Source of the DNA: JARRQJ01 sp963810615
GTDB taxonomy: Bacteria; Pseudomonadota; Gammaproteobacteria; DRLM01
Length of the DNA stretch: 64,000 nucleotides
Assembly (NCBI GenBank): GCA_963810615.1
Contig: CAWEOA010000002.1
Coordinates: 682,001 to 746,000 of the forward strand
Direction of reading: 5' to 3'
Under the pieces are notes generated by a model. It was not told the DNA's origin and ran no database searches. It saw only the letters and a program-made list of their open reading frames with translations. The position numbers and the translations under genes were made by a program. How positions within the stretch are numbered: position 1 is the stretch's first letter; every line of letters starts with the position of its first letter. This document shows, one piece after another, positions 7,430-16,719 of the stretch.

Positions 7430-8476
7430 TTAGCAGATACGCGGCAAGGGATCGCTGCTCAACCAGTCCACCAGGCGGTTGCCGCCGAAGGCGGTCTCCA
7501 TCTCCACAAATCGATGCTCGTCGGCGCGCACCTCGCCGATGATGACGGCATCCTTACCCAAGGGGTGATGGCGCATCACCGCCACCAGATCGTCGGCACA
7601 TTGGGGCGGACACACGGCCACCAGCTTGCCTTCGTTGGCAATGTATAAAGGGTCGAGGCCGAGGAATTCGCAGGCAGCGCTCACCGCGGGACGGACCGGG
7701 ATGTCGCGCTCGCGGATGATCATCCCTACGCCGGACTGGCGCGCCCATTCATTGAGCACCGCGGCCAGGCCGCCGCGGGTGGGATCGCGTAGACAATGGA
7801 TGTCCGGCGCCACCTCAATCATAGCCGCCACCAGTTCGTGCAAGGCCGCGCTGTCGGACCGCAATTCGGTCTCAAACTGCAGGTGTTCCCGCTGCGAGAG
7901 GATGGCCACGCCGTGGTCGCCGATGCTGCCGCTGAGGATGATGCGATCACCCGATCGCGCGCGGTCGGCGCCAATATTCACGTCGGACGGCACGCTGCCC
8001 ACGCCGGTAGTGGTAATGAACACCCCATCGCCCTTGCCGCGCTCCACCACCTTGGTATCGCCGGTGACCACGACCACATCGGCGGCGCGCGCCGCCGCCG
8101 CCATGGAATCGACGATGCGCCGCAAGTCCGTCAGGGGGAAGCCTTCTTCGATGATGAAGCTCGCCGACAGATACAGCGGCCGCGCCCCGGCCATAGCGAT
8201 GTCGTTGACAGTGCCGTGCACCGCCAGGCTGCCGATGTCGCCGCCGGGAAAGAACAGCGGCGACACCACGAAGCTGTCTGTGGTGAGTACCAGGCGCCCG
8301 GGCGGCGGTTCGAAGGCCGCCTGATCGTTCATCGCGCGCAGCCAATCGTTGTCGAAGGCGGCGACGAATAATTCCTCGATCAGTTGCGCCGTGGCGCGCC
8401 CGCCGCTGCCGTGACCGAGCTCAACGCGGCCATGGGCGAAATCCAGGGGTGGAAAATAATCTTTATTCTTGCTCAT
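7430..8476 (-). CDS. hypE: Hydrogenase maturation protein HypE
   Basis: HypE takes the carbamoyl group from HypF onto its C-terminal Cys, dehydrates it to a thiocyanate with ATP, and passes cyanide to iron on HypC-HypD. The 348-residue product has the PurM-like ATP-binding start (VELGHGSGGRA), the GTVNDIAM and GDTK motifs and LRDPTRGGLAAVLNEWA. It ends PRIC, with the acceptor Cys as last residue, so the gene is complete and probably functional. It is the last gene of the hypA-F-C-D-E run, 84 bases after hypD. Confidence 0.97.
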   Translation of the reverse strand: MSKNKDYFPPLDFAHGRVELGHGSGGRATAQLIEELFVAAFDNDWLRAMNDQAAFEPPPGRLVLTTDSFVVSPLFFPGGDIGSLAVHGTVNDIAMAGARPLYLSASFIIEEGFPLTDLRRIVDSMAAAARAADVVVVTGDTKVVERGKGDGVFITTTGVGSVPSDVNIGADRARSGDRIILSGSIGDHGVAILSQREHLQFETELRSDSAALHELVAAMIEVAPDIHCLRDPTRGGLAAVLNEWARQSGVGMIIRERDIPVRPAVSAACEFLGLDPLYIANEGKLVAVCPPQCADDLVAVMRHHPLGKDAVIIGEVRADEHRFVEMETAFGGNRLVDWLSSDPLPRIC

Positions 8477-8560
8477 ACCATGATCCGTGCATCACGAACG
8501 GGCTAAATGCCAGTTTGCCACTACCTTCCTTCTCCCTTAGGGAGAGGGGACAAATACAAC

Positions 8561-9697
8561 TCAGTTCGTCACTTGATCTATCGTCCGGTCGACAAACCGG
8601 CCATAGCGATAATGCGCGGCGCAGGCCCCTTCCGACGACACCATGCAGGAACCCAGGGGATTGTCCGGGGTGCATACCGTAGCGAATACCTTGCACTGCT
8701 CCGGACGCTTGGCGCCGCGCAACACCGCGGCGCATTCGCAGGCCTTGTGATCGGGGATGGCCTCCTGGGCGATGGCGAATCTGGCCTCGGCGTCATACTC
8801 TGCGTAGGCGGTACACAGTTTCAAGGCACTGTGGGGCAGACTGCCCAGGCCGCGCCACTCAAATTCGTCGCGTAGCTCGAACACCTCCGCCATCAGGGCC
8901 TGGGCCTTTTGATTACCGTCGCGCGACACCACCCGGCTGTATTCGTTTTCCAACTCGGCGCGCCCCTCGTTGAGCTGGCGGATCAATTGGCGGATCGCCT
9001 GCAGGATGTCCAGGGGCTCGAAGCCGGTGATCACCACCGGATAACCGTAGTCGCGGGCAAAGCGTTCGAAGGGCCGGCTGCCGATCACGGTACTTACGTG
9101 ACCGGGTCCGACGAAGCCATCGACGTGAATGGCCTCCGCCGCCGGCGCATCGAGAATGCCCGCCATGGCCGCCGGGGTCAGCACGTGATTGCAGAATACC
9201 GTGAAGTTTTTCAGGCCGAGGCGCTGCGCCTCCTTGACCGCTACCGCGGTAGGCGGCGTGGTGGTCTCGAAACCGATGGCGAAAAACACTACCTGCCGTT
9301 CGGGGTGACGCTGGGCAACGCTCAAGGCATCCAGCGTCGAATAGATCATACGCACTTCGGCCCCCGCCGCTCGGGCCTTCATCAGGGTCGCGCCATTCTT
9401 GCCCGGCACCCGCAGCATGTCGCCGTAACTGCACAGTATCACCTCGGGCCGCCGCGCCAATGAAATCGCCGCCTCGATACAGCCCGTAGGCAGTACGCAC
9501 ACCGGACAACCCGGACCATGAATCATCTCCACATTGTCCGGCAACAGTCGCTCGAGACCGTAACGCGCCAAAGTGTGGGTGTGACCGCCGCAAAATTCCA
9601 TGAGGCGATAACCGCGCCCTGCATCGACCTCAGAGGCGATCGCACTGGCGAGATGCCGTGCCAGATCACCGTCACGAAAGGCCTCCAGATATCTCAT
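8561..9697 (-). CDS. hypD: Hydrogenase maturation protein HypD
   Basis: HypD carries a [4Fe-4S] cluster and is the scaffold on which Fe(CN)2CO is built with HypC. I start it at ATG 9697 (MRYLEAFRDG), which overlaps the hypC stop as ATGA; this gives 378 residues. Conserved Cys are visible in LMEFCGGHTH (Cys36) and GPGCPVCVLP (Cys64, Cys67). A Cys-rich C-terminal region (HKACECAAVL, EQCKVFATVC, GSCMVSSEGAC) fits the cluster-binding end. The upstream in-frame extension would lie inside hypC and is not needed. Confidence 0.96.
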   Translation of the reverse strand: MRYLEAFRDGDLARHLASAIASEVDAGRGYRLMEFCGGHTHTLARYGLERLLPDNVEMIHGPGCPVCVLPTGCIEAAISLARRPEVILCSYGDMLRVPGKNGATLMKARAAGAEVRMIYSTLDALSVAQRHPERQVVFFAIGFETTTPPTAVAVKEAQRLGLKNFTVFCNHVLTPAAMAGILDAPAAEAIHVDGFVGPGHVSTVIGSRPFERFARDYGYPVVITGFEPLDILQAIRQLIRQLNEGRAELENEYSRVVSRDGNQKAQALMAEVFELRDEFEWRGLGSLPHSALKLCTAYAEYDAEARFAIAQEAIPDHKACECAAVLRGAKRPEQCKVFATVCTPDNPLGSCMVSSEGACAAHYRYGRFVDRTIDQVTN

Positions 9698-9915
9698 GAT
9701 GACGTCGCCGCCTCGGCGAACAGGCGCAGGGTCTTTTCCGCCTCCATGGGATCGAGCTTGCGTAAGGCATAGCCCACATGCACGATCACCCACTCACCCA
9801 CGGCGCAATCGTCAAGCAAAGCCAGGGAAATTTCTTTTGACACACCGCCCATGTCCACACGGGCGAGTTCACCTTCGCGCAATTCGGTGATTAAGGCGGG
9901 GATCGCCAGGCACAT
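9694..9915 (-). CDS. hypC: Hydrogenase maturation chaperone HypC
   Basis: A 73-residue HypC/HupF-type chaperone. It begins MCLAIP, the family signature; Cys2 holds the iron while it is made on HypD and delivers it to the hydrogenase large-subunit precursor. The rest is the small beta-barrel with MGGVSKEISLALL and GEWVIVHVGYAL. GGAG precedes the start. It is translationally coupled to hypD by a four-base overlap. Confidence 0.97.
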   Translation of the reverse strand: MCLAIPALITELREGELARVDMGGVSKEISLALLDDCAVGEWVIVHVGYALRKLDPMEAEKTLRLFAEAATSS

Positions 9916-10100
9916 GGATTTTCTCCGTAGCGGGTGCGTGAATTAGTATAGCGCAGCGATCCGTGTTACATGGCTTCATAGATTCGCGAGGACATTTCCA
10001 GTCGGACAAGCTGGTCGTGGTATTTTTATCGATGTCCTCACCCTGAACCTGCCCCTGAGGGAGAGACAAAGACTTTAAAAACATCAGACATTGCGCCACC

Positions 10101-12449
10101 TTACATTAGCGCCGCCATGGAGCTTATCGCCACCCAGGCCTGACCCAGGCTCAAGCCACCGTCGTTGGGCGGCAGTCGTTGCGCCACATGCACATTCATA
10201 CCCGCATCCCGCAATTCGGTGGACAGACTCTGAAGCAGCACGCCGTTCATGAAACAACCGCCGTTCAACACTACATGGCGCAGCGATTCCTGCCGTGCGG
10301 CACGCTGCACCCACTCGCCGAGTCCCGCCGCCAAAGTGGCATGAAACAGCGCGGCCCCGTAAGCGGCGTCTGATTCGCGGGCGAGGCGATCGAGCAAGGG
10401 CAGTAAATTCAATACGCCGTTCGGCTCGACACGATAATCCTCCCGGCACGGCGCCACCGGCCCGTGGCGCAGCGCCAAAGACTCCAACTGCATGGCGGCC
10501 TGCCCTTCGTAGCTGTTGCGCACAGTGATCCCCAACAGTCCGGCGGCGGCGTCGAACCAGCGGCCGGCGCTGCTGGTGACGGGGGCGTTGACATTCTTAT
10601 CCAGCATTTCCTTCACCGTCTCCGCACCTGGACCGGCAAAGCGCCGCTGGATTTCCCCACCGCGACCCAGGGCGTGCAGGGCACTGGCCGCCATGCGCCA
10701 CGGTTCCCGCGCCGCGCGATCGCCACCGGGCAAGGCGAGTTCATAGATATGACTCAGGCGCCGACAGTGGGCGCCCTCCACTCGCAGCAGTTCGCCGCCC
10801 CACAGACCGTCATCATCTCCCAGACCGAAACCGTCCAGAGCAAGACCCAACACCGGTTCGCTCACCCCCTGCTCGGCCAGCACCGCGGCGATATGGGCAT
10901 GATGATGTTGGACGGCGATACAGGGCAGATCGCGCTCCGCGGCGAAACGGCGCGCCAAGCGGCTGCTGTAGAAATCGGGATGGCGGTCATGGGCGACGTA
11001 CAACGGCACGATATCCAAGGTATCCAGCCAGCGGTCGAGGGTGTGTTCCAGGGCGCGGCAGGCGGCGCCATTGTCGAGATCACCGTTGTGCTGCGAGACA
11101 TAGGCCTCGTCACCGCGGGTAACACAAAAAGTATTCTTCAAATCTCCGCCCATGGACAACAGCGCCGGTCCGCCGTGAGGCAACTTGATGGGCTGCGGGA
11201 CGAAGCCGCGGGCACGGCGGATGAAGCGCGGCGCAGCGACTCCGCCGTGCAGCACGCTGTCATCGCAGCGCTGAGTGATGTCGCGATCATGACTTACGAA
11301 GAAATCGGCAATGCCACGCAGACCCGTAAAGGCCTCGCGGTTATCGGTCACCAGGGGCTCGCCGCCCACATTGGCGGAGGTGCAGACCAGGACTAATGCC
11401 TGTGTCTGCTGCAGCCATGCCGTACCGACGGGGCGACCTGCCGCCTCATGAAACAATAGATAGTGCAGCGGCGTATACGGCAGCATCACACCCAGGTGGG
11501 CGATGCCCGGCGCGACACCGGCAAGGGTAATATCACAGGCTGCGGTTTTCTCCAACACAACGATAGGACGTGCCGCCGACTCCAATAAATTCCTTTGGCC
11601 CGAATCGCACCGTACCCAAGGCGACAAGGAGGCGCAATTGGCGGCCATCACCGCGAAGGGCTTGGCCTCGCGGCCCTTACGCACGCGCAGGCGTGCCACC
11701 GCCCCCGCGTTGCGGGCATCGCACAACAGATGAAAACCGCCCAGACCCTTGAGGGCGACGATGCGTCCGGCGGCCAGCGCCGCCAGGGTCGTGGCGATAA
11801 TATCCTCCACCGGGAGGAGCTCACCTTCAGCATCGTGAAAATGCAATCGCGGCCCGCACTCCGGGCAGGTATTGGCCTGGGCGTGAAAGCGCCGTGCACT
11901 CGGATGCTGATATTCGCTGATACAAACCGGGCATTGCTCAAAGCCCGCCATGCTGGTGTTATGGCGGTCGAAGGGCAAGGCCCGGCTGATAGTGAAGCGC
12001 GGACCGCAGTGCACGCAATTGATGAAGGGATAGCGACAGCGGCGATCACCAGGATCGAACAGTTCGCCAAGGCAATCGGCACATACCGCCGCATCCGCAG
12101 CGATGGCGGTACGCGCGGCATCCGTCCGGCTGGCGGCGATGAAAAACGGCGGCGGCGTGGCCAGCACCGCAACGACGCTTTGCTCCACGGCGATGATGTG
12201 CGCCTGCGGCGGCGCAGCGCGCAGGCGCACCAGAAAGGATTGTAGTGCGTTCGCCCCGCCCTGCAGCTCGATCTCCACGCCCTCGGCGCAATTACATACC
12301 CAGCCGCACAACCCCAATTCAGTGGCCAACCTGTATACAAAGGGGCGAAACCCCACACCCTGCACTTGGCCACGCACCAGGATGCGGTGACGCAGGACTT
12401 TCGCGCCATGTTGCGGGGCGCCGATCGTGTCGCGTTCAGTGCTTGTCAT
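10101..12449 (-). CDS. hypF: Carbamoyltransferase HypF
   Basis: HypF makes carbamoyl adenylate from carbamoyl phosphate and ATP and transfers the carbamoyl group to HypE. The 782 residues show all four modules in order: an acylphosphatase-like domain (VRGQVQGVGFRPFVYRLA), two zinc-finger pairs (CADC…CVHC and CPVC…CPEC), a YrdC-like domain in the middle (KGLGGFHLLCDA; TSANVGGEP) and a Kae1-like domain at the end (QHHHAHIAAVLAE; LNGGCFMN). Length is normal for the family. It lies between hypA and hypC, with gaps of 69 and 185 bases, so internal promoters are possible. Confidence 0.97.
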   Translation of the reverse strand: MTSTERDTIGAPQHGAKVLRHRILVRGQVQGVGFRPFVYRLATELGLCGWVCNCAEGVEIELQGGANALQSFLVRLRAAPPQAHIIAVEQSVVAVLATPPPFFIAASRTDAARTAIAADAAVCADCLGELFDPGDRRCRYPFINCVHCGPRFTISRALPFDRHNTSMAGFEQCPVCISEYQHPSARRFHAQANTCPECGPRLHFHDAEGELLPVEDIIATTLAALAAGRIVALKGLGGFHLLCDARNAGAVARLRVRKGREAKPFAVMAANCASLSPWVRCDSGQRNLLESAARPIVVLEKTAACDITLAGVAPGIAHLGVMLPYTPLHYLLFHEAAGRPVGTAWLQQTQALVLVCTSANVGGEPLVTDNREAFTGLRGIADFFVSHDRDITQRCDDSVLHGGVAAPRFIRRARGFVPQPIKLPHGGPALLSMGGDLKNTFCVTRGDEAYVSQHNGDLDNGAACRALEHTLDRWLDTLDIVPLYVAHDRHPDFYSSRLARRFAAERDLPCIAVQHHHAHIAAVLAEQGVSEPVLGLALDGFGLGDDDGLWGGELLRVEGAHCRRLSHIYELALPGGDRAAREPWRMAASALHALGRGGEIQRRFAGPGAETVKEMLDKNVNAPVTSSAGRWFDAAAGLLGITVRNSYEGQAAMQLESLALRHGPVAPCREDYRVEPNGVLNLLPLLDRLARESDAAYGAALFHATLAAGLGEWVQRAARQESLRHVVLNGGCFMNGVLLQSLSTELRDAGMNVHVAQRLPPNDGGLSLGQAWVAISSMAALM

Positions 12450-12518
12450 GCCTCCCTACTCTACTCCTGTCGCGGGAGGCGAGGGAACGCTATGCCGGGG
12501 GGAAGTACAACGAGGGCG

Positions 12519-12860
12519 TTACGTGGCCACCAATTCGGTAATGCGCAGGGCCTCGCCATCGACCGGGGTCAGCGGCTGCGCCTGACAGTAGGGACAGGCC
12601 TGATCGTGATGCGTCATCATGACTTCACGCAGGCAGGCCGGGCAAATAGCCTGGGTCGGATGCTCGACGATATCCAATTCCGCCGCGTCGGCGATGGTAC
12701 CCCGCGCGGCGGTTTCGAAATTAAAACGCAGGGCCTCGCGCTCCGCGGCACTCAGTGTGCCGGTCTCCACGCGCACCCTGCTCACCCGGGTCAAGCATCG
12801 CGCCTGCGCCTCATCTTCGATGAGTTTGAGCAGTCGACGCGTCAAGCCCCATTCATGCAT
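12519..12860 (-). CDS. hypA: Nickel metallochaperone HypA
   Basis: A 113-residue HypA. MHE at the start gives the nickel-binding His2, and Cys73, Cys76, Cys89 and Cys92 in CPAC and CPYC form the zinc site. HypA delivers nickel to the hydrogenase precursor, usually with the GTPase HypB; no hypB is present in the window. HypA-type proteins can also serve other nickel enzymes, which matters here because urease and a putative nickel guanidine hydrolase are encoded 36-42 kb away. It is the first gene of the hyp run and follows the bc1 genes by only 22 bases. Confidence 0.95.
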   Translation of the reverse strand: MHEWGLTRRLLKLIEDEAQARCLTRVSRVRVETGTLSAAEREALRFNFETAARGTIADAAELDIVEHPTQAICPACLREVMMTHHDQACPYCQAQPLTPVDGEALRITELVAT

Positions 12861-12882
12861 ACAACCACCCTCTCCGGGTATT

Positions 12883-13533
12883 TTAATCCAGGCGCGCCCA
12901 GACCTTGCGCTTGGAAAAATATAGCAAAATGGTGAGCATCAGCAGATAGCCCAGTACGTAGTAGCCCAGGTGATGGCGTTCCGCAGCGTGCGGGTCCGCC
13001 GCCCAGTTCAAGAACGCCGCGGCGTCTTTGGCCTGTTCTTCCAGCGGCCCACGCTGCGCTGCGTCCTCGGCGTCGCTGAAATTCAGGACGTCCGGCATCT
13101 TGATGCCGGGAAACGCATGATTGTCCACACTGCCGTCGGGCTTATGATAAAACCCCGTCAAAATTGAATATATGTAGGCGGCCCCACCTTCGCGGGCGTT
13201 GGCCATCAAGGACAGGTCGGGCGGAACGACACCAAAGCTTTCCTTCAGCATGTCCGGGGACATATCGCTCACCAGCGGCTCTTTGAGACCCTTGCCGCTG
13301 CGCAAGGTATCCAACTCTTTGGCGCTGAAACCCAACTGCGACAACCCCCCATACTTGATGTATTTCAAGCTATGGCAGGCCATACAGACATTGGTGATGA
13401 CCTCGGCCCCACGGCGCACCGCCTCGGGGGATTGTGGGATTTTGACATCCGCCGACTCCGCCGCCACCGCAATGGACTGGCTCACGGCAATGCCCAGGAA
13501 AATGATAAGGCCGGCTAAGTTAAGGCGCTTCAT
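12883..13533 (-). CDS. petC: Cytochrome c1 of the bc1 complex
   Basis: The haem c subunit of ubiquinol-cytochrome c reductase, which passes electrons from the Rieske protein to soluble cytochrome c in the periplasm. The 216 residues have a signal peptide (to about 25), the haem motif CMACH at 50-54, PDLSLMANARE, the probable methionine ligand in GIKMPDVL, and one C-terminal membrane helix (YVLGYLLMLTILLYF). Its start overlaps the petB stop by four bases. Confidence 0.96.
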   Translation of the reverse strand: MKRLNLAGLIIFLGIAVSQSIAVAAESADVKIPQSPEAVRRGAEVITNVCMACHSLKYIKYGGLSQLGFSAKELDTLRSGKGLKEPLVSDMSPDMLKESFGVVPPDLSLMANAREGGAAYIYSILTGFYHKPDGSVDNHAFPGIKMPDVLNFSDAEDAAQRGPLEEQAKDAAAFLNWAADPHAAERHHLGYYVLGYLLMLTILLYFSKRKVWARLD

Positions 13534-14759
13534 TTGCCGGTACCGACTTTATCACCCTCGCCCGCGACCAAGGTCTCCAGCCCGGGAGGTAGACCGCGCG
13601 CCCGCATCCAGCGTTCTTCCAGTATTGAAACCGGAGGCAGGAGCAGAAACGTAGCGAAGTACACAAAGGTGGCGGCACGACCAACGACCACCAATACGCC
13701 GCTGGGAGGATGGGCGCCCACATAGCTCAACACCGCCACGTCAACGATGAATACAAAAAACGCCAGACGATACAGCGGCCGGAAGCGTGCGCCGCCGGGC
13801 AGCTTGGAACGATCCAGGTAAGGCATGCCCGCAAAGATCAGGATGGACATTACCATGGCCACCACCCCGCCCAAGGTGTCGGGGATAGCTCGGAGAATGG
13901 CGTAGAACGGCAGAAAATACCATTCCGGCACAATGTGGGGCGGAGTCTGCATGGGATTGGCGGGCACGTTGTTGATCGCCTCCATGAAGAAATCCGGTTT
14001 GAAAAACACAAAGGCGCAAAACACGATGAGAAACACGCCCAAGCCATAGAAGTCCTTGCTGGTGAAATAGGGATGAAACGGGATGTTGTCCTTGTCGGCC
14101 AGATTGATCCCGGAAGGATTACTGCTTCTAACCGCATGCAGCGCCACCAGGTGAATAAACACCATACCCAGGATTATGAACGGCACCAGATAATGCAGGG
14201 CAAAGAAGCGGTTGAGAGTGGCATCGCTAACCGTAAAATCGCCGCGCAACCACAATACCAGTTGATCACCGAACCACGGCGTGGCGCGGAACAAACTGGT
14301 GATGACTTGGGCGCCCCAATAGGACATCTGCCCCCAGGGCAGGAGATAACCCATAAAGGCTGTAGCCATCAGCATCAACAACAATATCTGGCCGCTCCAC
14401 CACAACAATTCCCGCGGCGCGCGGTAGGAACCGTAATAAAGCGTACGCGCCATATGAATATAGATCACGATGAAAAACGCGGAGGCGCCGATGGCATGGA
14501 GGTAGCGCAGCAACCAGCCGTAATTCACCTCGCGCATGATGTATTGCACCGAATCGAAGGCCAGATGAATATCCGGCTTATAGTGCATGGCGAGAAATAC
14601 GCCACTCACGATTTGCAATACCAAAACAATGCCGGCGAGAAACCCGAAATTCCACCAGTAGCTCAGATTACGGGGCGTAGGATATTCGGTAAGCTCGTGT
14701 TTAACGAAAGAACTCAGCGGAAAGCGCTGGTCTATCCAGGCAATGACACGATTGGCCAT
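13530..14759 (-). CDS. petB: Cytochrome b of the bc1 complex
   Basis: The membrane subunit with two b haems and both quinone sites. The 409-residue product starts at ATG 14759, eight bases after a GGGAGT site; a TTG 18 bases upstream is less likely. It has the expected polytopic pattern, the haem-binding His pairs in the first four helices (MHYKPDIHLAF; LRYLHAIGASAFFIVIYIHM), GYLLPWGQMSYWGA, and the Qo-site motif as PEWYFLPFYAILRA. It is full length and in the usual petA-petB-petC order. Confidence 0.96.
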   Translation of the reverse strand: MANRVIAWIDQRFPLSSFVKHELTEYPTPRNLSYWWNFGFLAGIVLVLQIVSGVFLAMHYKPDIHLAFDSVQYIMREVNYGWLLRYLHAIGASAFFIVIYIHMARTLYYGSYRAPRELLWWSGQILLLMLMATAFMGYLLPWGQMSYWGAQVITSLFRATPWFGDQLVLWLRGDFTVSDATLNRFFALHYLVPFIILGMVFIHLVALHAVRSSNPSGINLADKDNIPFHPYFTSKDFYGLGVFLIVFCAFVFFKPDFFMEAINNVPANPMQTPPHIVPEWYFLPFYAILRAIPDTLGGVVAMVMSILIFAGMPYLDRSKLPGGARFRPLYRLAFFVFIVDVAVLSYVGAHPPSGVLVVVGRAATFVYFATFLLLPPVSILEERWMRARGLPPGLETLVAGEGDKVGTGK

Positions 14760-14773
14760 GGTCGACTCCCTGT

Positions 14774-15277
14774 TCAACCGATGATGATTTTGTCGTCGGC
14801 AGCAAAATGATAAGGCGGCACATCGAGATTACGCGGCGCCGGCCCTGAAATGATTCTTCCGCTGTTATCGTAGACACTGCCGTGGCAGGGGCATAACCAG
14901 CCCTTTGCGGTCTTATTCGGCACACAGCCGAGATGGGTGCAGATGCCCACCACTACCAACCAATCGGGATTTTTTACGCGCGCCGCATCGGGCTGCGGGT
15001 CCTTGCCGCCCTGGGACTTTTCCATAGCGGCAATCTCCTCCTGAGTGCGATGGAAGAGAAAAATCGGCTCACCCCGCCATGGCACGGTATGCACCGCACC
15101 GGGAGCGACACCTTGAAGATCGACCTCCGTCACCGCCTCCGACTTGACCGAAGGGGTAGGGTTCATGCTGCTGATGAAAGGCCAGCACGCCCCCGCCGCG
15201 CCCGCCACCCCGAGGATGGTGGTCGAGGTAATGAGAAAATCTCGTCGTTCTGGGTCAACTTTATCTTGGTCCGACAT
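14774..15277 (-). CDS. petA: Rieske iron-sulfur subunit of the bc1 complex
   Basis: A 167-residue Rieske protein. The N-terminus has a twin-arginine type signal anchor (ERRDFLITSTT followed by a hydrophobic stretch with no clear cleavage site). The two cluster motifs are CTHLGC (Cys113, His115) and CPCHGS (Cys129 and Cys131 area, His132), including the extra disulfide cysteines of true bc1 Rieske subunits. It is the first gene of the pet operon; its promoter should lie in 15280-15480 but I do not see a clear one. Confidence 0.96.
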   Translation of the reverse strand: MSDQDKVDPERRDFLITSTTILGVAGAAGACWPFISSMNPTPSVKSEAVTEVDLQGVAPGAVHTVPWRGEPIFLFHRTQEEIAAMEKSQGGKDPQPDAARVKNPDWLVVVGICTHLGCVPNKTAKGWLCPCHGSVYDNSGRIISGPAPRNLDVPPYHFAADDKIIIG

Positions 15278-15513
15278 CTGAGAACTTCCTATCCATGTAT
15301 TGGAACAATATTCACGGAGAAGCTAGCTACTCCATCCAATGACGCATTTCGACTTTTCTGGCGCCAACTATACACCTTCTACCTTTACTTGATAATCGCG
15401 TACATCATACTGGGCAAAATTTGCGCCACTAATCATTCTCTGCTCCATACGACCTATCTCAAAATGTAAATTCAGGCCAAAATCCGCTGAAGGCTCACAC
15501 CAAACATCAATAA

Positions 15514-15711
15514 TTCTCGGAAAATACGGCAATTGCAGCAGGATATGGCCGCCGCCACAAATTCAATTTTCAGGCAGGCTCGAATGATGATTCGCTGCAA
15601 ATTGTCACAAATGAGGTAGCTCTCATTGGGTGCGGAAGTGCACCAAAAAGTTTCATCCGGCAAGACGATATTATTCGACTTCGATATCAAAAATGCGACG
15701 CTGCTCGCTGA
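15514..15711 (+). pseudogene. Possible gene remnant between pet and suf
   Basis: A frame open from the TAA at 15511 to TGA 15709-15711 reads as convincing protein (NTAIAAGYGRRHKFNFQAG…, IVTNEVALIGCGSAPKSF) but has no ATG, GTG or TTG start. It may be the end of a gene whose start has decayed. I cannot name the family. The rest of 15278-15790 shows nothing else. Confidence 0.3.
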
Positions 15712-15790
15712 GCGCATAGCAGAGATACATGGAGAGCATGGGCAACGATGATTTACACCACTTTTCTCTACCCTATGAGACTAAAAATGC

Positions 15791-16111
15791 TCAGTCCCAG
15801 CGCGCGTCGCGCACTTGGATCATCCCTTCGTAAATTCGGACAGGAAAGGTAGGAATTGCCTCGTAGGCGGGCGGGGCTGTCACGGCGCCGGTTTTGATGC
15901 AGAACCGCGCTCCATGGCGCGGGCAGATGATTTCATCGCCCTCTAACTTGGCATCGGCTAAAGGTGCATAGTCGTGGGTGCAGACGTCTTCGATGGCATA
16001 GTATTCGCCCTCCAGGTTGAACACCGCGATTTGGACATCATCGACATCCACGATACGCCGGTCTCCCGGTGAAAGCTCTGCTATTTTCGCGACATCGACC
16101 CAATCGGACAT
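15791..16111 (-). CDS. Rieske-type ferredoxin of the SUF operon
   Basis: A 106-residue soluble Rieske ferredoxin. The cluster ligands are Cys44 and His46 (CTHDYAPL) and Cys63 and His66 (CPRHGARF); the disulfide pair of bc1-type proteins is absent, as in NirD or biphenyl-dioxygenase ferredoxins. It is the last gene of the suf run, about 50 bases after sufT. Small Rieske proteins occur at this place in other SUF operons; an electron-transfer role in cluster assembly or repair is likely but not shown by the sequence. Confidence 0.9.
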   Translation of the reverse strand: MSDWVDVAKIAELSPGDRRIVDVDDVQIAVFNLEGEYYAIEDVCTHDYAPLADAKLEGDEIICPRHGARFCIKTGAVTAPPAYEAIPTFPVRIYEGMIQVRDARWD

Positions 16112-16162
16112 AAATTAGCTTTCAACACTGAGCACTCAGCTAAAAGCTGATGGCTGACGGCC

Positions 16163-16714
16163 TCATAACAATCCTGCCTGCAACTTGGCCGCTTCGGTCA
16201 TGCGACTCTGATCCCAGGGCGGTTCGAAGACCACCTCGACATGGGCATCGGTGACGTTGGGCACGGTCTTGACCTTGTTGGCGACGTCGGCTTGCAGGAT
16301 GGGACCCATGCCGCAACCCGGCGCAGTGAGGGTCATCTTGATATCGACGCGATTGCCGCCTTCGGGCAGCGGGACGACCTTGCAATCGTAGATCAGACCC
16401 AGCTCCACGATATTGATGGCGATCTCAGGGTCGTAACAGGTGGCGAGCTGCTGCCAGATCAATTGTTCATCGACGGCACCACCGGCAGTAGTCTCGTTCT
16501 CTTCGAACTCATACTGCGTCGGGGTCTTGCCCAGAGCGTCGGCGTCTTTGCCATCGATACGCACCAGACTGCCTTCGACATAGCAGGTGTAGCTGCCGCC
16601 CAGGGATTGGGTAATGGTCACCTGTTGTCCCGCCGGCAAGGTGATGGGCGTCCCCTCCGGGATAAGAACGGCGGGACAATCTCTGGTCAGCGATACGATT
16701 TCATTGGCCTGCAT
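16163..16714 (-). CDS. sufT: SufT-type iron-sulfur assembly factor (MIP18/PaaD family)
   Basis: A 183-residue protein of the SufT group. An N-terminal part of about 70 residues (PEGTPITLPAGQQVTITQSLGG) precedes the MIP18-like domain, seen as QLATCYDPEIAINIVELGLIY and TLTAPGCGMG with the conserved Cys, and VVFEPPWDQSRMTEAAK at the end. The family helps mature Fe-S proteins. I start it at ATG 16714, five bases after the sufU stop, with GGAG upstream; a longer start would run into sufU. Confidence 0.92.
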   Translation of the reverse strand: MQANEIVSLTRDCPAVLIPEGTPITLPAGQQVTITQSLGGSYTCYVEGSLVRIDGKDADALGKTPTQYEFEENETTAGGAVDEQLIWQQLATCYDPEIAINIVELGLIYDCKVVPLPEGGNRVDIKMTLTAPGCGMGPILQADVANKVKTVPNVTDAHVEVVFEPPWDQSRMTEAAKLQAGLL

Positions 16715-16719
16715 CGCGC

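Noticed and set aside
13710..14810. A 366-codon plus-strand open frame over cytochrome b
   Set aside because: Antisense to a complete, conserved cytochrome b; product shows no domain and no start signal.
15472..15717. An 81-codon minus-strand frame between pet and suf
   Set aside because: The plus-strand frame at 15514-15711 reads better as protein; the minus frame has no ribosome site.
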